Shown here: positions 26,431 to 36,000 of the stretch, piece after piece
Layout of the letters: the number at the start of each line of letters is the position of its first letter
How positions within the stretch are numbered: position 1 is the stretch's first letter
DNA from: Cupriavidus laharis
GTDB lineage: Bacteria; Pseudomonadota; Gammaproteobacteria; Burkholderiales; Burkholderiaceae
Length of the DNA: 64,000 nt
Direction: 5' to 3'
NCBI RefSeq assembly: GCF_914271435.1
Contig: NZ_CAJZAI010000002.1
Span: 682,001 to 746,000 of the forward strand
Notes under the pieces: generated by a model
Databases searched by the model: none
Seen by the model: the letters and a program-made list of their open reading frames with translations, nothing else
Told to the model about the DNA's origin: nothing
Made by a program: the position numbers and the translations under genes

Positions 26431-27213
26431 TCAGATGAAGCGCACCGAGGTGCCGCCCAGGCCACCGACGCTGCAGTAAAGGCTGTCGCCCGCCTTGACG
26501 GGCACCAGCGGCGATTGCGAGCCGGACAGGATCACGTCGCCCGCCTTGAGCGCAATGCCGAGCCGCCCCAGCGTGTTGGCCAGCCACGCCACCGCATTCA
26601 CCGGCGACCCCTGCACCGACGCGCCGCACGACGTGCTGACGATCTCGCCGTTCTTCTCCAGCACCATGCCGGCCAGCGCGAGGTCGAGATCGCGCGGGCT
26701 CCGGCGCGTGCCGCCCAGCGTGAAGACGCCGCACGAGGCGTTGTCGGCGACGGTGTCCTGGATCTTGATCTTCCAGTCGCGGATGCGCGAATCGACGATC
26801 TCGAAGCACGGCATCACGAAGTCCGTCGCGCGCAGCACATCGGCCGCCGTCACGCCAGGGCCGCACAGGTCGCGCGCCAGCACGAAGGCCACCTCGGCCT
26901 CGGCCTTGGGCGCGATCATCTTGCCGGTGTCCACCGGTTCGCCCTCGTTGAAGACCATGCCCGAGAGCAGGTGGCCGAAGTCAGGCTGGTTCACGCCCAG
27001 CATGTCCATCACAACCTGGCTGGTCACGCCGATCTTCTTGCCGATCACGGTTTCGCCGGCCTCAAGGCGGCGGCCGATCATGCGCAGCTGGATCTGGTAG
27101 GCGTCGTCGATGGTGATGCCGGGCTCCCGGTCGGTGAGCGGTTCCACGGGCGTGCGCGTCACGAGCGAGTCGTAGAGCGCGTCGCCGTATTGTTGGATCT
27201 TGAGAGCGTCCAT
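26431..27213 (-). CDS. dmpE: 2-oxopent-4-enoate (2-hydroxypenta-2,4-dienoate) hydratase
   Basis: 260 residues, paralogue of DmpH. GKKIGVTSQVVMDMLGV, KAEAEVAFVLARDLCGPG and DFVMPCFEIVDSRIRDWKI are the family metal and substrate motifs. It adds water to give 4-hydroxy-2-oxovalerate, the DmpG substrate. Located between dmpD and dmpH with short gaps. Confidence 0.94.
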   Translation of the reverse strand: MDALKIQQYGDALYDSLVTRTPVEPLTDREPGITIDDAYQIQLRMIGRRLEAGETVIGKKIGVTSQVVMDMLGVNQPDFGHLLSGMVFNEGEPVDTGKMIAPKAEAEVAFVLARDLCGPGVTAADVLRATDFVMPCFEIVDSRIRDWKIKIQDTVADNASCGVFTLGGTRRSPRDLDLALAGMVLEKNGEIVSTSCGASVQGSPVNAVAWLANTLGRLGIALKAGDVILSGSQSPLVPVKAGDSLYCSVGGLGGTSVRFI

Positions 27214-27243
27214 GAGCGGTTCGGTAATCCGTCGAAATTGAAA

Positions 27244-28101
27244 TCAGGCCGCGCCGGCGTCGGCTTCGGCCAGGAAGTTGTTCACCAGCAGGGCAAAGCG
27301 CGCGCCGTGCTCGATCTGCGTCCAGTGGCCGCAATGGCCGAACACGTGGAGCTGGCTGTTGGGAATCCAGTCGGCCAGGGTCAGCGAATTGGACAGCGGG
27401 ATGACGCGGTCCTCGCGGCCGTGCACGACCAGCGTTTCATGCGGCAGTGCGCGGATGTCGGCTTCGGCGCTCGTCATAGCGTCCACCCAGCGCTGGCGCG
27501 GGGCGGGAAACATGGCGGCATAGGATTCCTGCACCCCCGGCGCGATGCTGGCCTCGTAGCGCAGTTGCGCCAGTTCGTCCGTGACGCGGCTGCGGTCCCA
27601 GGCGAACAGGTCGAGCAGACCGCGCATGGCCGCCAGCGACGGCTCGTAGCCCCACACCGCGTCCAGTCCCGGCGTAATGCCGAACGGCACGCCCACCGCG
27701 CCCATCAGCACCAGCCGGCGCACGCGTTCCGGCGCGCGGATGGCCAGGGCCAGCGCGAGGCCGCCGCCGAACGAATTGCCGACCAGATCGACCTGGGGCA
27801 GGTCCAGCGCATCGATCAGGTCCAGCGCCTGCCGGACCCACACGTCCATGCCGTAGACCTGGCCGGCAGGACGGTCGCTCTGGCCGAAGCCCAGCATGTC
27901 CGGCGCGATCACGCGGCGTTCGCGGGCCAGCGCGGGCATCACCAGGCGCCAGTTCGCCAGCGCGCTCACGCCGGGGCCGGAGCCGTGCAGCAGCAGCACC
28001 GGCGCGCCACGGCCGACGTCGTGGACATGTGTTTGCACCGTGCCCGTACGCACGTAATGGGCTTCGGGGGTGTTGGGGGTATCGATCACGGCCGTGCTCA
28101 T
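27244..28101 (-). CDS. dmpD: 2-hydroxymuconic semialdehyde hydrolase
   Basis: 285 residues, alpha/beta hydrolase: oxyanion region LLLHGSGPGVSAL (about residue 35), nucleophile elbow LVGNSFGGGLALAL (Ser near 108), Asp in VVHGREDRVIPL and His in HVFGHCGHWTQIEH. It hydrolyses ring-fission products of ketone type, from methylated catechols. Its ATG overlaps the dmpC stop by four bases (ATGA). A longer upstream frame is a shadow of dmpC. Confidence 0.94.
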   Translation of the reverse strand: MSTAVIDTPNTPEAHYVRTGTVQTHVHDVGRGAPVLLLHGSGPGVSALANWRLVMPALARERRVIAPDMLGFGQSDRPAGQVYGMDVWVRQALDLIDALDLPQVDLVGNSFGGGLALALAIRAPERVRRLVLMGAVGVPFGITPGLDAVWGYEPSLAAMRGLLDLFAWDRSRVTDELAQLRYEASIAPGVQESYAAMFPAPRQRWVDAMTSAEADIRALPHETLVVHGREDRVIPLSNSLTLADWIPNSQLHVFGHCGHWTQIEHGARFALLVNNFLAEADAGAA

Positions 28102-29552
28102 AGCTTCACCATCACGTTGCGCAGTTCCGTGTAGAACTCGAGCGAATGCACGCCGCCTTCGCGGCCGATGCCCGATGCCTTGGAGCCACCGAAGGCCGTG
28201 CGCAGGTCGCGCAGGAACCAGCTGTTGACCCAGCACAGCCCGACGTCGATGGCGCGCGCCATGCGGTGAGCCGTGCCGAGGTCCTGCGTCCACACCGTGG
28301 TGGCCAGGCCGTAGTCGGTGGCGTTGGCCAGCGCAATGGCTTCCTCCTCCGTATCGAAGGGCGCGATATGGCAGCACGGACCGAAGATCTCTTCACGGAT
28401 CACGCGCGCGCTCTCGGGCAGGCCGGTCCAGATCGTCGGCTGCACCCAATGGCCATCGGCGAGTTCGGTCGGCATGGCGGGCGCGCCGCCGCCGGTCACC
28501 ACCGTGGCGCCTTCGCTGCGCGCCAGTTCGTAGTAGGACAGGACCTTGGCCTTGTGCTCGGCGGAGATCAACGGCCCGAGGCCCACGCCGGGTTCGTCGG
28601 ACGGGCCGATCCTGAGCGCCTCGGCCTTCTCCTTGAGCGCCTGCACGAACCTGTCGAAGATCGGCCGCTGCACGTACACGCGCTCGGTGCCCAGGCAGAC
28701 CTGGCCGCAATTCTCGAACGCACTGCGCGTGATGCCGGCCACGGCCTTGTCGAAATCGGCATCCGCGAAGACGATGCCCGCGTTCTTGCCGCCCAGTTCG
28801 AAGCTGACCGGGCGCACGCCCTTCGCCGCCGCGGCCATGATGGCCTCGCCGGTACGTGTCTCGCCGGTGAAGGTGATGCCGCTGACGCCGGGGTGGCGCG
28901 TCAGGTACTCGCCCGCCGAGCCCGGCCCGAAGCCGTGCAGCACGTTGTAGACGCCGTTCGGAATCCCCACGTGCGCCATCACCTCGCCCAGCAGCGTGGC
29001 GGTGGCCGGCGTTTCCTCGGACGGCTTGACGATGACGGTGTTGCCACAGGCCAGCGCCGGGCCGACCTTCCAGGTCATCAGCAGCAGCGGCAGGTTCCAG
29101 GGGCACACCACCGCCACCACGCCAAGCGGTGAGCGTAGCCCGTAGCTGATTGCCGTGCCGCCGTCCGGCGTGGCCATCTCGAAGCTCTCGGTCGGCACGT
29201 TCTTGACGATGTCGGCAAAGATCTTGAAGTTGGCGGCACCGCGCGGAATGTCGATGTGCGAAGCCAGGCTGCGCGGCTTGCCGGTGTCGGCCAGTTCGGC
29301 CTCCAGGAAGTCGTCGAAGCGGCGGACGATCTCGTCGGCCACGGCGTGCAGCAGCTCGACGCGCCGGGCCACCGTCATGCGGCCCCACTCGCCATGCAGC
29401 GCGGCACGGGCGGCAGCCACCGCGGCGTCCACCTCGGCCTGCCCCGCTTCGTGCACCAGCCCGATCACCCGGTTGTCCACCGGGGCGCGGTTCTCGAACG
29501 TCTTGTTGGTGGCGACGAACTCGCCATTGATGAAATTGCGGAAGTGCTTCAC
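28098..29552 (-). CDS. dmpC: 2-hydroxymuconic semialdehyde dehydrogenase
   Basis: 484 residues from GTG 29552, matching the family N-terminus VKHFRNFINGEFV; the frame upstream of it is non-coding-like. ALDH motifs: PWNLPLLLMTWKVGPALA, FTGETRTGEAI, SFELGGKNAGIVF (catalytic Glu) and FENCGQVCLGTERVYV (catalytic Cys about residue 285). It oxidises the semialdehyde to 2-hydroxymuconate, opening the 4-oxalocrotonate branch. Translationally coupled to dmpD. Confidence 0.94.
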   Translation of the reverse strand: MKHFRNFINGEFVATNKTFENRAPVDNRVIGLVHEAGQAEVDAAVAAARAALHGEWGRMTVARRVELLHAVADEIVRRFDDFLEAELADTGKPRSLASHIDIPRGAANFKIFADIVKNVPTESFEMATPDGGTAISYGLRSPLGVVAVVCPWNLPLLLMTWKVGPALACGNTVIVKPSEETPATATLLGEVMAHVGIPNGVYNVLHGFGPGSAGEYLTRHPGVSGITFTGETRTGEAIMAAAAKGVRPVSFELGGKNAGIVFADADFDKAVAGITRSAFENCGQVCLGTERVYVQRPIFDRFVQALKEKAEALRIGPSDEPGVGLGPLISAEHKAKVLSYYELARSEGATVVTGGGAPAMPTELADGHWVQPTIWTGLPESARVIREEIFGPCCHIAPFDTEEEAIALANATDYGLATTVWTQDLGTAHRMARAIDVGLCWVNSWFLRDLRTAFGGSKASGIGREGGVHSLEFYTELRNVMVKL

Positions 29553-29601
29553 GGTCAGATTCCCGAGACAGACAGTCCTTGTCCTGGTTGATAAGAAAAT
29601 T

Positions 29602-30051
29602 TCACTGCAGGCCGATGGCATGCAGGCCCGCGCGGGCGCATGCCTCGTCCTGCCCGGCCGAGCCGCCGGACACGCCGATGCCGCCAATCAGTTCGCCCGC
29701 CTCATGTACCGGCAGGCCGCCGCCGAAGATCACCAGCCGCGGGCGGCCGGCAAGACCCAGGCGCAGCGATTCATCGCCGGCCAGCAAGGCGCCCCACTGC
29801 GCGGTGGGGAAGCCGAAGCTGGCCGCCGTGTACGCTTTGTCGATGGCGATGTCGATCGAGTGCAGGAAGGCGCCCCCCATGCGCGCGAAGGCCACGAGCG
29901 TGCCGCTGCCGTCCACCACGGCCACGTTGATGCGCAGGCCCTGCTCTTCCGCAGCTGCCACCGCGGCCGCTACGGCGGCCTGTGCAGCAGCAAGCGTGAT
30001 GTGGTGGCGGGTGTCGCTCAGGTTGATGGTGTCGGCAGTGCTTGTGGTCAT
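29602..30051 (-). CDS. GlcG/HbpS-family heme-binding-type protein
   Basis: 149 residues from ATG 30051. The Ala-rich helix AAAQAAVAAAVAAAEEQGL is followed by the family core VAVVDGSGTLVAFARMGGAF and GGLPVHEAGELIGGIGVSGG. Family members bind heme or stabilise partner enzymes; in catabolic operons the function is mostly unproven. It lies between the extradiol dioxygenase and dmpC with a MITE-like element just upstream. It might protect or regenerate the oxygen-sensitive Fe(II) dioxygenase, which is speculation. Confidence 0.85.
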   Translation of the reverse strand: MTTSTADTINLSDTRHHITLAAAQAAVAAAVAAAEEQGLRINVAVVDGSGTLVAFARMGGAFLHSIDIAIDKAYTAASFGFPTAQWGALLAGDESLRLGLAGRPRLVIFGGGLPVHEAGELIGGIGVSGGSAGQDEACARAGLHAIGLQ

Positions 30052-30100
30052 GGCAGTAAGGCGGTCATGGAGATAGCGATTCGGCAAGCCCGGAGGGCGC

Positions 30101-30268
30101 CTATTGAACGTTCCCAAGTTCCGACAGCGCAAAAGCAACCACCGTCATTCCCGCGCATACCCAAAGGGCACGTGGGCGGGAATCCAGCGTCGTCAAAGCC
30201 ACTGGGTTCCCGCCTTCGCGGGAACGACAAGCAAGAAGCGGTGTCGTGAATTCCGGAAACATCAATAG
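30101..30268 (+). repeat. MITE-like inverted-repeat element, copy R1
   Basis: Same family as 41341-41548 and 43560-43720. The ends begin CTATTGAACGTTCCC and finish GGAAACATCAATAG, with TGTCGTGAA inside the right end. The first hairpin arm pair surrounds CCCAAAGGG; the second is the short TTCCCGCCTTCGCGGGAA. The central C5/G5 hairpin seen in the other copies is deleted. It starts 7 bp after the catechol dioxygenase stop (minus strand). It may stabilise or terminate the upstream message. Confidence 0.8.
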
Positions 30269-30274
30269 CGCCGA

Positions 30275-31219
30275 TCAGGTGTAGACATCCGTGAACGACG
30301 GCACCGCTTCACCAGTGTGGTAGAAGATGCCGGTCCACAGCTTGTCTTCGCTCCACGTGGTGACGGGGCGGTCGGGCTGCGCGAGGTAGCCCAGGCCGGC
30401 GAAGGTCTCGTTGCGGTTGCCGCTCGGGTCGAAGAAGTAGATCGTCTCGCCGCGCGTGATGCCGTGGCGCGTGGGGGCCACATCGATCTTGGTCTGGTTC
30501 TTGGCCATGACGTCGGCGGCCTTGAGCACGTCGTGCCAGGAGTCCAGGAAGAAGGCGATATGGTGCAGGCCGCTGCGCGGGCCGCCGACAAAGGCGATGT
30601 CGTGCGGCGTGGTGCTGCGGGCCAGCCACGTTGCCGCCTGGATGTCGCCGCCCGGGCCTACCACCACCTGCTCGGTCAGGAAGAAGCCGAGCACTTCCTG
30701 CATAAAACGCGTGTTGTCCGCCACCGTGTTGATGCCCGCCTCCGGATTGAGCTCGCACATCAGCAACGCATGGTCCAGCCAGTGCACGGCCGCGCCCTTG
30801 ATGCCGTCGGGCCAGGGGTCCGGGTTGCGGCTGCCCACTTCCGTGCCGACCAGCTCCTTCATGGCGTAGAGGCGCATCTCGTGGCCGCTCGGCAGCTGGA
30901 ACTGCAGCATGCGGCCGGTAGCCGGCAGCGTGCCTTCGGGGAGCATCGTGGTCTTGATGCCCCACGCCTCGATCTTGCCCTGCAGTTCGTCGAGATCGGC
31001 TTCGCGCTCGACCTTGTAGGCGAGGTGGTTGAGGCCGGCCTGGTCCGACGGGGTGAGGATGAGCGAATACTTGTCCCACTCGTCCCAGCACTTGAGGTAG
31101 ACGTTGCCGGCCTTGTCCTGCATCGTCACCTTCAGGCCGAGCACGTTTTCGTAATGCCGCAGCGCGGCGGCCATGTCCATCACCTTCAGGCTCGCATGCC
31201 CGATTCGTAGAACACCCAT
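30275..31219 (-). CDS. dmpB: Catechol 2,3-dioxygenase (extradiol)
   Basis: 314 residues with two vicinal-oxygen-chelate modules. The iron ligands are visible as His in [12 protein letters not shown] (about residue 153), His in [12 protein letters not shown] (about 214) and Glu in [15 protein letters not shown] (about 265). It cleaves catechols to 2-hydroxymuconic semialdehydes with Fe(II). It follows the chloroplast-type ferredoxin gene by 22 bp, as in dmpQB. Length is normal. Confidence 0.95.
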   Translation of the reverse strand: MGVLRIGHASLKVMDMAAALRHYENVLGLKVTMQDKAGNVYLKCWDEWDKYSLILTPSDQAGLNHLAYKVEREADLDELQGKIEAWGIKTTMLPEGTLPATGRMLQFQLPSGHEMRLYAMKELVGTEVGSRNPDPWPDGIKGAAVHWLDHALLMCELNPEAGINTVADNTRFMQEVLGFFLTEQVVVGPGGDIQAATWLARSTTPHDIAFVGGPRSGLHHIAFFLDSWHDVLKAADVMAKNQTKIDVAPTRHGITRGETIYFFDPSGNRNETFAGLGYLAQPDRPVTTWSEDKLWTGIFYHTGEAVPSFTDVYT

Positions 31220-31241
31220 GCTTGTCTCCTGGTTGAAAATC

Positions 31242-31607
31242 TCACTGCGGCTTGTTGTCAGGCTGCGCCCCCGCAGATGCGGCGAACCCTTTGAAGAACG
31301 GCTTCTCGAACTTTCCCAGCACCGCCAGGCGTACGGCGGTAAGCGGCGCTTCGCGGCACGCCAGCGTGACGCCCTGCGCTTCTTCCTCGGCGCTGACGTG
31401 GGCGCGGCTGAGCGGGCCCAGGCGCGTGGTGCGGCCTTCCAGCACGCGCACCTTGCACACGCCGCAGCCGCCATTGACGCAGCCCACGGGAACCCCCTTG
31501 CGGCCCAGGCGCAACATGCCCGCCAGCAGGCTCTCGCTGGTGGCGCAGACGTAGTGCTCCCGGGTCTGCTCCACGCAGACATCCACCTTTGGTCGACAGT
31601 CCGGCAT
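31242..31607 (-). CDS. dmpQ: [2Fe-2S] chloroplast-type ferredoxin (dioxygenase reactivation)
   Basis: 121 residues from ATG 31607. The cluster motif CVNGGCGVC (C-x4-C-x2-C, residues ~42-50) is followed by the fourth Cys in TLACREAP (about 82). Proteins of this type (XylT/DmpQ) re-reduce the oxidised iron of catechol 2,3-dioxygenase. Placed between the phenol hydroxylase reductase and dmpB, as in other phenol operons. Confidence 0.93.
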   Translation of the reverse strand: MPDCRPKVDVCVEQTREHYVCATSESLLAGMLRLGRKGVPVGCVNGGCGVCKVRVLEGRTTRLGPLSRAHVSAEEEAQGVTLACREAPLTAVRLAVLGKFEKPFFKGFAASAGAQPDNKPQ

Positions 31608-31624
31608 TGCGTGGCCCTCCCCGC

Positions 31625-32689
31625 TCAGACCCGCTTGAACAGCGGGCTGCGCTGCGTGTTGGCATCCGCCGCCGAGAGGAATTTCTCGGTGTAGATGTCG
31701 TCCTCGAACAGCCGGCCCTGCATGAGCGTGCCGATGACGGCTTCCACCATCGGCGGCGGCCCGCACAGGTAGGCCTTGTTTCCGGCGAACTGCCCCTCGA
31801 ACAGCGCCCGGGCCGCTTCGTGCGCGAAGCCGCGCGCGCCGCCCCAGGCGCTGTCCTCGGGCTCGTTGGAGAGCACCGGCACGTAATGGAAGTTCGGGTG
31901 GCGCGCGGCGAGGTCGACGAACTCGTCATGGCCGTACAGCTCTTCCTGGCTGCGTTGGCCGTTGACCAGCGTGATGGGCAGCGTACAGCCTTGCCCGAGC
32001 AGGTCGAGGATCATCGAGCGCGGACTCGACAGGCCCGATCCGCCCGCCACGAACAGCATCGGCTTTGCTGCCGACTGCCGCACGAAGAAGCGGCCATACG
32101 GCCCGCTCACGCGCAGGGTGTCGCCGACGTGCAGTTGTTCGTGCAGCACGCCGGTTCCCGCGCCGCCTGGCACGCGGCGCACCTGCAGTTCGATCTCGCC
32201 GGTATCGGCGACCTCGCCGGGCGAGTTGGCGATCGAGAACGCGCGTTGCTGCCCCAGCCCCGGAATCTCCACCATGACGTACTGGCCGGCCTGGAAATCG
32301 ATCGGCTGGTCCAGCTTCAGGCGCAGGCCCTTGATGGTGGGCGTGAGCGTGTCGATGCGCGTGACCGTGGCCGCGAAGTCGCGTACCGGGATGACGCGCG
32401 CGTCCGGCTCGTCTTCGATGTCGGCCTCGATGCAGACGTCGGACAGCGCGGTGGCGCAGCACGCCAGGGTCTTGCCCTCTTCCCGCTCGATCTCCATCAG
32501 CGCGAACGGATTGGCCGCACCGTGGTCGACCTCGCCGCTCGTGACCTGCACCTTGCACGTGCCGCACAGGCCGTGGCCGCAGGCATGCGGAATGTACACC
32601 CCCGAGCGCAGCGCGGCGTCGAGCAGGGTCTGGCCCTCGGCCACGTCCAGCGTGGCGCCGAGGGGCTCGATGGTGAGTTGATAACACAT
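31625..32689 (-). CDS. dmpP: Phenol hydroxylase FAD/[2Fe-2S] reductase, P5
   Basis: 354 residues. The N-terminal ferredoxin domain has C-x4-C-x2-C in CGHGLCGTCKVQV (about residues 37-45) and a fourth Cys in TLACCATAL. The FAD-binding RAFSIANSP (RxxS, about 208) and the NAD-binding GGSGLSSPRSMI (about 258) and CGPPPMVEAVIG (about 325) complete the domains. It passes NADH electrons to the diiron oxygenase DmpLNO. Confidence 0.95.
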   Translation of the reverse strand: MCYQLTIEPLGATLDVAEGQTLLDAALRSGVYIPHACGHGLCGTCKVQVTSGEVDHGAANPFALMEIEREEGKTLACCATALSDVCIEADIEDEPDARVIPVRDFAATVTRIDTLTPTIKGLRLKLDQPIDFQAGQYVMVEIPGLGQQRAFSIANSPGEVADTGEIELQVRRVPGGAGTGVLHEQLHVGDTLRVSGPYGRFFVRQSAAKPMLFVAGGSGLSSPRSMILDLLGQGCTLPITLVNGQRSQEELYGHDEFVDLAARHPNFHYVPVLSNEPEDSAWGGARGFAHEAARALFEGQFAGNKAYLCGPPPMVEAVIGTLMQGRLFEDDIYTEKFLSAADANTQRSPLFKRV

Positions 32690-32692
32690 GGC

Positions 32693-33061
32693 TTAGCTGC
32701 AGGAACCTTTGATGCCGGTGAGGCCCGGCGTACGGAAACGGATCACGTCCTTGTGGCCCAGGCCGTTGTCGGCCAGGGACCTGGCCGGGTCGGGTGTCCA
32801 CGGCTGGCCGGACTTGAACCACTGCACCGCGCTCCAGTCGATGCGCGCGAAGTCGGGATGCTCGCCGTAGATGCCGGGCAGCACCTGGCTGACGAGCGCA
32901 CCGAACGGCATGTCCGGTGGCAGCGGCAGGCACACCGGCGCACAGATCATCAGGTGGTCTTCCCAGCCGATGTAGAGCAGCGGCGCCGGGAAGTTCTCGC
33001 GCACGTCCTTCATCGGGAACTTGTAGGGAACCCCGGCGGCGGGGTTGACGACGACGCTCAT
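32693..33061 (-). CDS. dmpO: Phenol hydroxylase small (gamma) subunit, P4
   Basis: 122 residues. The N-terminal NPAAGVPYKFPMKDVRENFP and Ile/Asp-rich body match DmpO-type gamma subunits of the (LNO)2 oxygenase. Its start overlaps the dmpN stop by four bases, indicating balanced synthesis. It has no catalytic residues of its own and stabilises the complex. Confidence 0.93.
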   Translation of the reverse strand: MSVVVNPAAGVPYKFPMKDVRENFPAPLLYIGWEDHLMICAPVCLPLPPDMPFGALVSQVLPGIYGEHPDFARIDWSAVQWFKSGQPWTPDPARSLADNGLGHKDVIRFRTPGLTGIKGSCS

Positions 33062-34602
33062 GCTGATTCTCCTGTCCAGGCGGCAAAGTTCTTCTGGTCT
33101 TCCGAGCCTTCGAAATCGAAGTTGTCCCGGCCGATGTTCATCTCGTAGTACTTGAGTACGGCCATCAGCGGGTCAAAGCCCTCGACGGTCGGGTCGGTGC
33201 CTTCGGGGAAGCAGTGGCCCTGGTAGACCTGGTGCACGGGCAGCCAGCTCTGCACGTACTTCTCGGGCTCGTCCTCGAAGATGTGCTGGCAGTGGTCGGA
33301 GCAGAAGTGGTACTTGTTGCCGAAGTAGTCGGTTTCGCGGTAGCAGATCTTGGTGGCGTCGCCGGGCTCGGTGAAGAACATCGGCACCTGGCAGGTCGTG
33401 CACAGCATCGGCAGGGTCTTGTTGTAGAAGCGGCGCCCTTCCTCGGCCCGCTCGCGCCAGAACTCGAAGCGCGGGCGATAGTGCTTGTCGAAGCTTTCCG
33501 GGTACTTCTGCGACAGCCACTGCATCTCGTCGTCAGTGGGAATCCAGGTGTGGAACGGCGCGGCGGCACCGTAGTTGTAGAACGTGGCCCAGGCCTGGTG
33601 GCTGATGTGGTCCTTGCCTTCGCACGCATCCTTCCAGCCGCTCGGCTCGCGAATGCCGTAGCGCGCCAGGTCCTTGAACAGCGCGCCGCCGTTGCCCTCG
33701 GCGTACATCTCCCACGCTTCCTTCCAGCTCATCACGCGCTTGGGCAGCATGTAGTCCTGCATCATCGCGACGATGGTCAGCAGGCGGTAGCCGCGCCAGA
33801 ACCACTTGTCGATCCAGCGCTGCACGATCGGCACGTTGTCCGGGTCCTGCTCGAGCATGAACTTGATGCACTCGATGCCCAGCGTCATGTGGCGCGACTC
33901 GTCGGACTGGGCCGAGAAGCCGAAGGTGACGGTGCTCATGTCGCCGTTGTGCGCAGCCCCGGACATGAAGGGCACGAACAGCAGGTTGGTCAGCACGTAC
34001 TCGAACGAGAAGCTGACGGCAGTCAGGAACTCGAACGGGCCGGCGGTGCAGGCATCTTCGAAGAACGACTTCGGCACCGAGAGATACCAGACGCGGTCGA
34101 ACCAGTGGTGTGCGCGATGCAGGCCGTTGAAGTACTTGTTGTAGTGCGAGATCGCGTGTGTTTCCGTCTGGTAGTGGCGCAGTTCGTCGATGGACTGCAT
34201 CTGCGCCGCCACGCGTGCGCCCTCGCCCGTGAACTGCCGGCCAATGTGCGCAAAGCCGCGGTGCGCACAGTATTCGAGCGGCGTCACGCCCTGGAGGAAG
34301 AGCTTGAGCGCATTGACGTAGCGTGCGTCGCTGATGCCGAGCTGGCCGTTGTTCTGCGCAAAGGCCTCGATCACGGCGTACAGCTTCTTCTCCTTCTCGC
34401 CCTGGTACTTCCAGTAGGCGTCCATGGTCAGGCGGAACGGGTCCTGCCACTTGTCCCAGTCGTGGATCTTGATGCCCTCGTAGGTGTCGTAGGGAAAGAC
34501 CTTGTCCATCGGCTGGTAGGTGGTCTCCCAGCCGAGACCGCGGGTCATGGCGGCGTAGCGTTCCTTCAGTCCAAGCTTCTTCTTGGCAACGCGGGTATCC
34601 AT
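33058..34602 (-). CDS. dmpN: Phenol hydroxylase large (alpha) diiron subunit, P3
   Basis: 514 residues. All six carboxylate/His diiron ligands can be placed: E110 (TPLEYCAHRG), E140 and H143 (IDELRH), E201 (FSFEYVLTN), E235 and H238 (SDESRH). Val106 occupies the pocket position known to affect regiospecificity in the related toluene ortho-monooxygenase. A C-terminal zinc-finger-like cysteine set (CTTCQVPMF, CSDHC) is also present. It hydroxylates phenols and cresols to catechols. Confidence 0.96.
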   Translation of the reverse strand: MDTRVAKKKLGLKERYAAMTRGLGWETTYQPMDKVFPYDTYEGIKIHDWDKWQDPFRLTMDAYWKYQGEKEKKLYAVIEAFAQNNGQLGISDARYVNALKLFLQGVTPLEYCAHRGFAHIGRQFTGEGARVAAQMQSIDELRHYQTETHAISHYNKYFNGLHRAHHWFDRVWYLSVPKSFFEDACTAGPFEFLTAVSFSFEYVLTNLLFVPFMSGAAHNGDMSTVTFGFSAQSDESRHMTLGIECIKFMLEQDPDNVPIVQRWIDKWFWRGYRLLTIVAMMQDYMLPKRVMSWKEAWEMYAEGNGGALFKDLARYGIREPSGWKDACEGKDHISHQAWATFYNYGAAAPFHTWIPTDDEMQWLSQKYPESFDKHYRPRFEFWRERAEEGRRFYNKTLPMLCTTCQVPMFFTEPGDATKICYRETDYFGNKYHFCSDHCQHIFEDEPEKYVQSWLPVHQVYQGHCFPEGTDPTVEGFDPLMAVLKYYEMNIGRDNFDFEGSEDQKNFAAWTGESA

Positions 34603-34631
34603 GGTGTGTCTCCTCTCGTATTTGTGTGCGC

Positions 34632-34901
34632 TCAGTGCTCCCAGCTCAGGGTGAGCTGGTCGTCGTCTTCGTCGATGTGGCCGGACAGCGTGACGAGGTT
34701 GACGTGCAGTTGCTGCAGGTCGAAGGGCCGGCCGGTCTGCTCCTCGATGGTTTCACGGCGGATGGTGAGCCGGCCGGGCGCGTCGATCTTGACCAGGCCC
34801 GTGGGGTAGGTGACGACGGCCTCCGGGTTGTCGGTCACGATTGCCTCGACCACGGGGCGCGATTCCTCGTTGGCCTGGAAGGCGATGAAGACTTGGGACA
34901 T
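34632..34901 (-). CDS. dmpM: Phenol hydroxylase effector (coupling) protein, P2
   Basis: 89 residues from ATG 34901 (a longer frame lacks support). MSQVFIAFQANEESRPVVEAI and the acidic C-terminus DEDDDQLTL match cofactorless MmoB/DmpM effectors, which bind the oxygenase and gate catalysis. Located between dmpL and dmpN as expected. Confidence 0.94.
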   Translation of the reverse strand: MSQVFIAFQANEESRPVVEAIVTDNPEAVVTYPTGLVKIDAPGRLTIRRETIEEQTGRPFDLQQLHVNLVTLSGHIDEDDDQLTLSWEH

Positions 34902-34938
34902 GGGGTTTCCTCTCCAGAGAATCGGATGCAGGCCGCGC

Positions 34939-35946
34939 TCAGAGCGCCAGGCCGAGCTTCGCAGCGCGCGCATCGAGCGCCGCACGCACTTCACCGAGCG
35001 CCGCGGCGCCGTGTTCGCCCAGCGCCAGTTCGGCGACCGGCGTCAGCGCCGCCTGGGCGCGGTCAGCCCAGCGCTTGAACCACTGCGTAAGCAGCTCGCG
35101 GTTGCCGGCGGCTTCGGCTTCGGGCGCGGCCGCCATGGTCTTGACGACGGCGTCGATCCAGCGCGCGGTTTCGTCGTGCCACTCGGGCACGAAGCTGGTC
35201 AGCATGGCCACGGCCGTGCCGCCTTGCAGCGTGAGGTGGTCGTCCACGTAGTGGCCGTAGACGAGCGGGTACAGCAGGCCGTCCAGCGCGAAGTTCTGCG
35301 CCACGAACAGCTCGGCCGGGTCCTGCAGCACGAAGGTGTCTTCCACATAGTGGCGCAGGCCCTGCCAGCGCGGGTCGTCCAGCCACGCGCGCTTGCCGGC
35401 ATCGAGCACGGCCGGCTCGTCCAGCGCAAGTGCCAGCCGCGTGATCAGCTGCGCAATGCCGAGCTGGTCCATCGCATGGAACATGGCCGGCGCGGTGAAT
35501 GCCGTGCCATAGCCGTAGGCGCAGATGGACGCGTTGTTCATGTTGGCGCCCCAGGCCACGTGGCGCAGCGGCAGCAGCACCTGCAGCGCCTGGTCACGCA
35601 GTGCGTCGCTCATGGACGCGGCCAGGCCGCGCGACTCCACGAACTGGAAGTTGGCTTCCACCGCCTCCTGCTGGCGGGCGCGGGTCATGGTCCAGGTGGC
35701 GTAGTAGAACTGGCGCGGGTCTTTCAGCACCTCCCAATCCGCCAGGCGGATGCGGCTGCGGCTGGCGTCGAACAGCTCGTGCGCCGGGTCCCACGTCGGC
35801 CGGTAGTGGAAATTGGCCGAGGGCTGCGCGCCGTAGGTCGCTTCCTGATAGCGCGTGGCGGCCTTGTTCTCGCCGATCAGGCGGGCAACGTGGGCGAAGG
35901 TCTGCCGCAACGGCGTGATCTCGCGGGCCTGTAGATCGATATTCAT
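34939..35946 (-). CDS. dmpL: Phenol hydroxylase beta subunit, P1
   Basis: 335 residues. All-helical ferritin-like fold without the metal ligands; ALNIDL-like start, YRPTWDPAHELFD and the DWEVLKDPRQFYYATW block (about residue 70) are typical of DmpL/TomA1. It forms the (alpha-beta-gamma)2 oxygenase with DmpN and DmpO. It starts 54 bp after dmpK. Confidence 0.94.
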   Translation of the reverse strand: MNIDLQAREITPLRQTFAHVARLIGENKAATRYQEATYGAQPSANFHYRPTWDPAHELFDASRSRIRLADWEVLKDPRQFYYATWTMTRARQQEAVEANFQFVESRGLAASMSDALRDQALQVLLPLRHVAWGANMNNASICAYGYGTAFTAPAMFHAMDQLGIAQLITRLALALDEPAVLDAGKRAWLDDPRWQGLRHYVEDTFVLQDPAELFVAQNFALDGLLYPLVYGHYVDDHLTLQGGTAVAMLTSFVPEWHDETARWIDAVVKTMAAAPEAEAAGNRELLTQWFKRWADRAQAALTPVAELALGEHGAAALGEVRAALDARAAKLGLAL

Positions 35947-36000
35947 GCGGGTCGTCTCCTGGTGTTATATGAAGTCGGGCGTGCGGCGGTCTGCGCCGCC

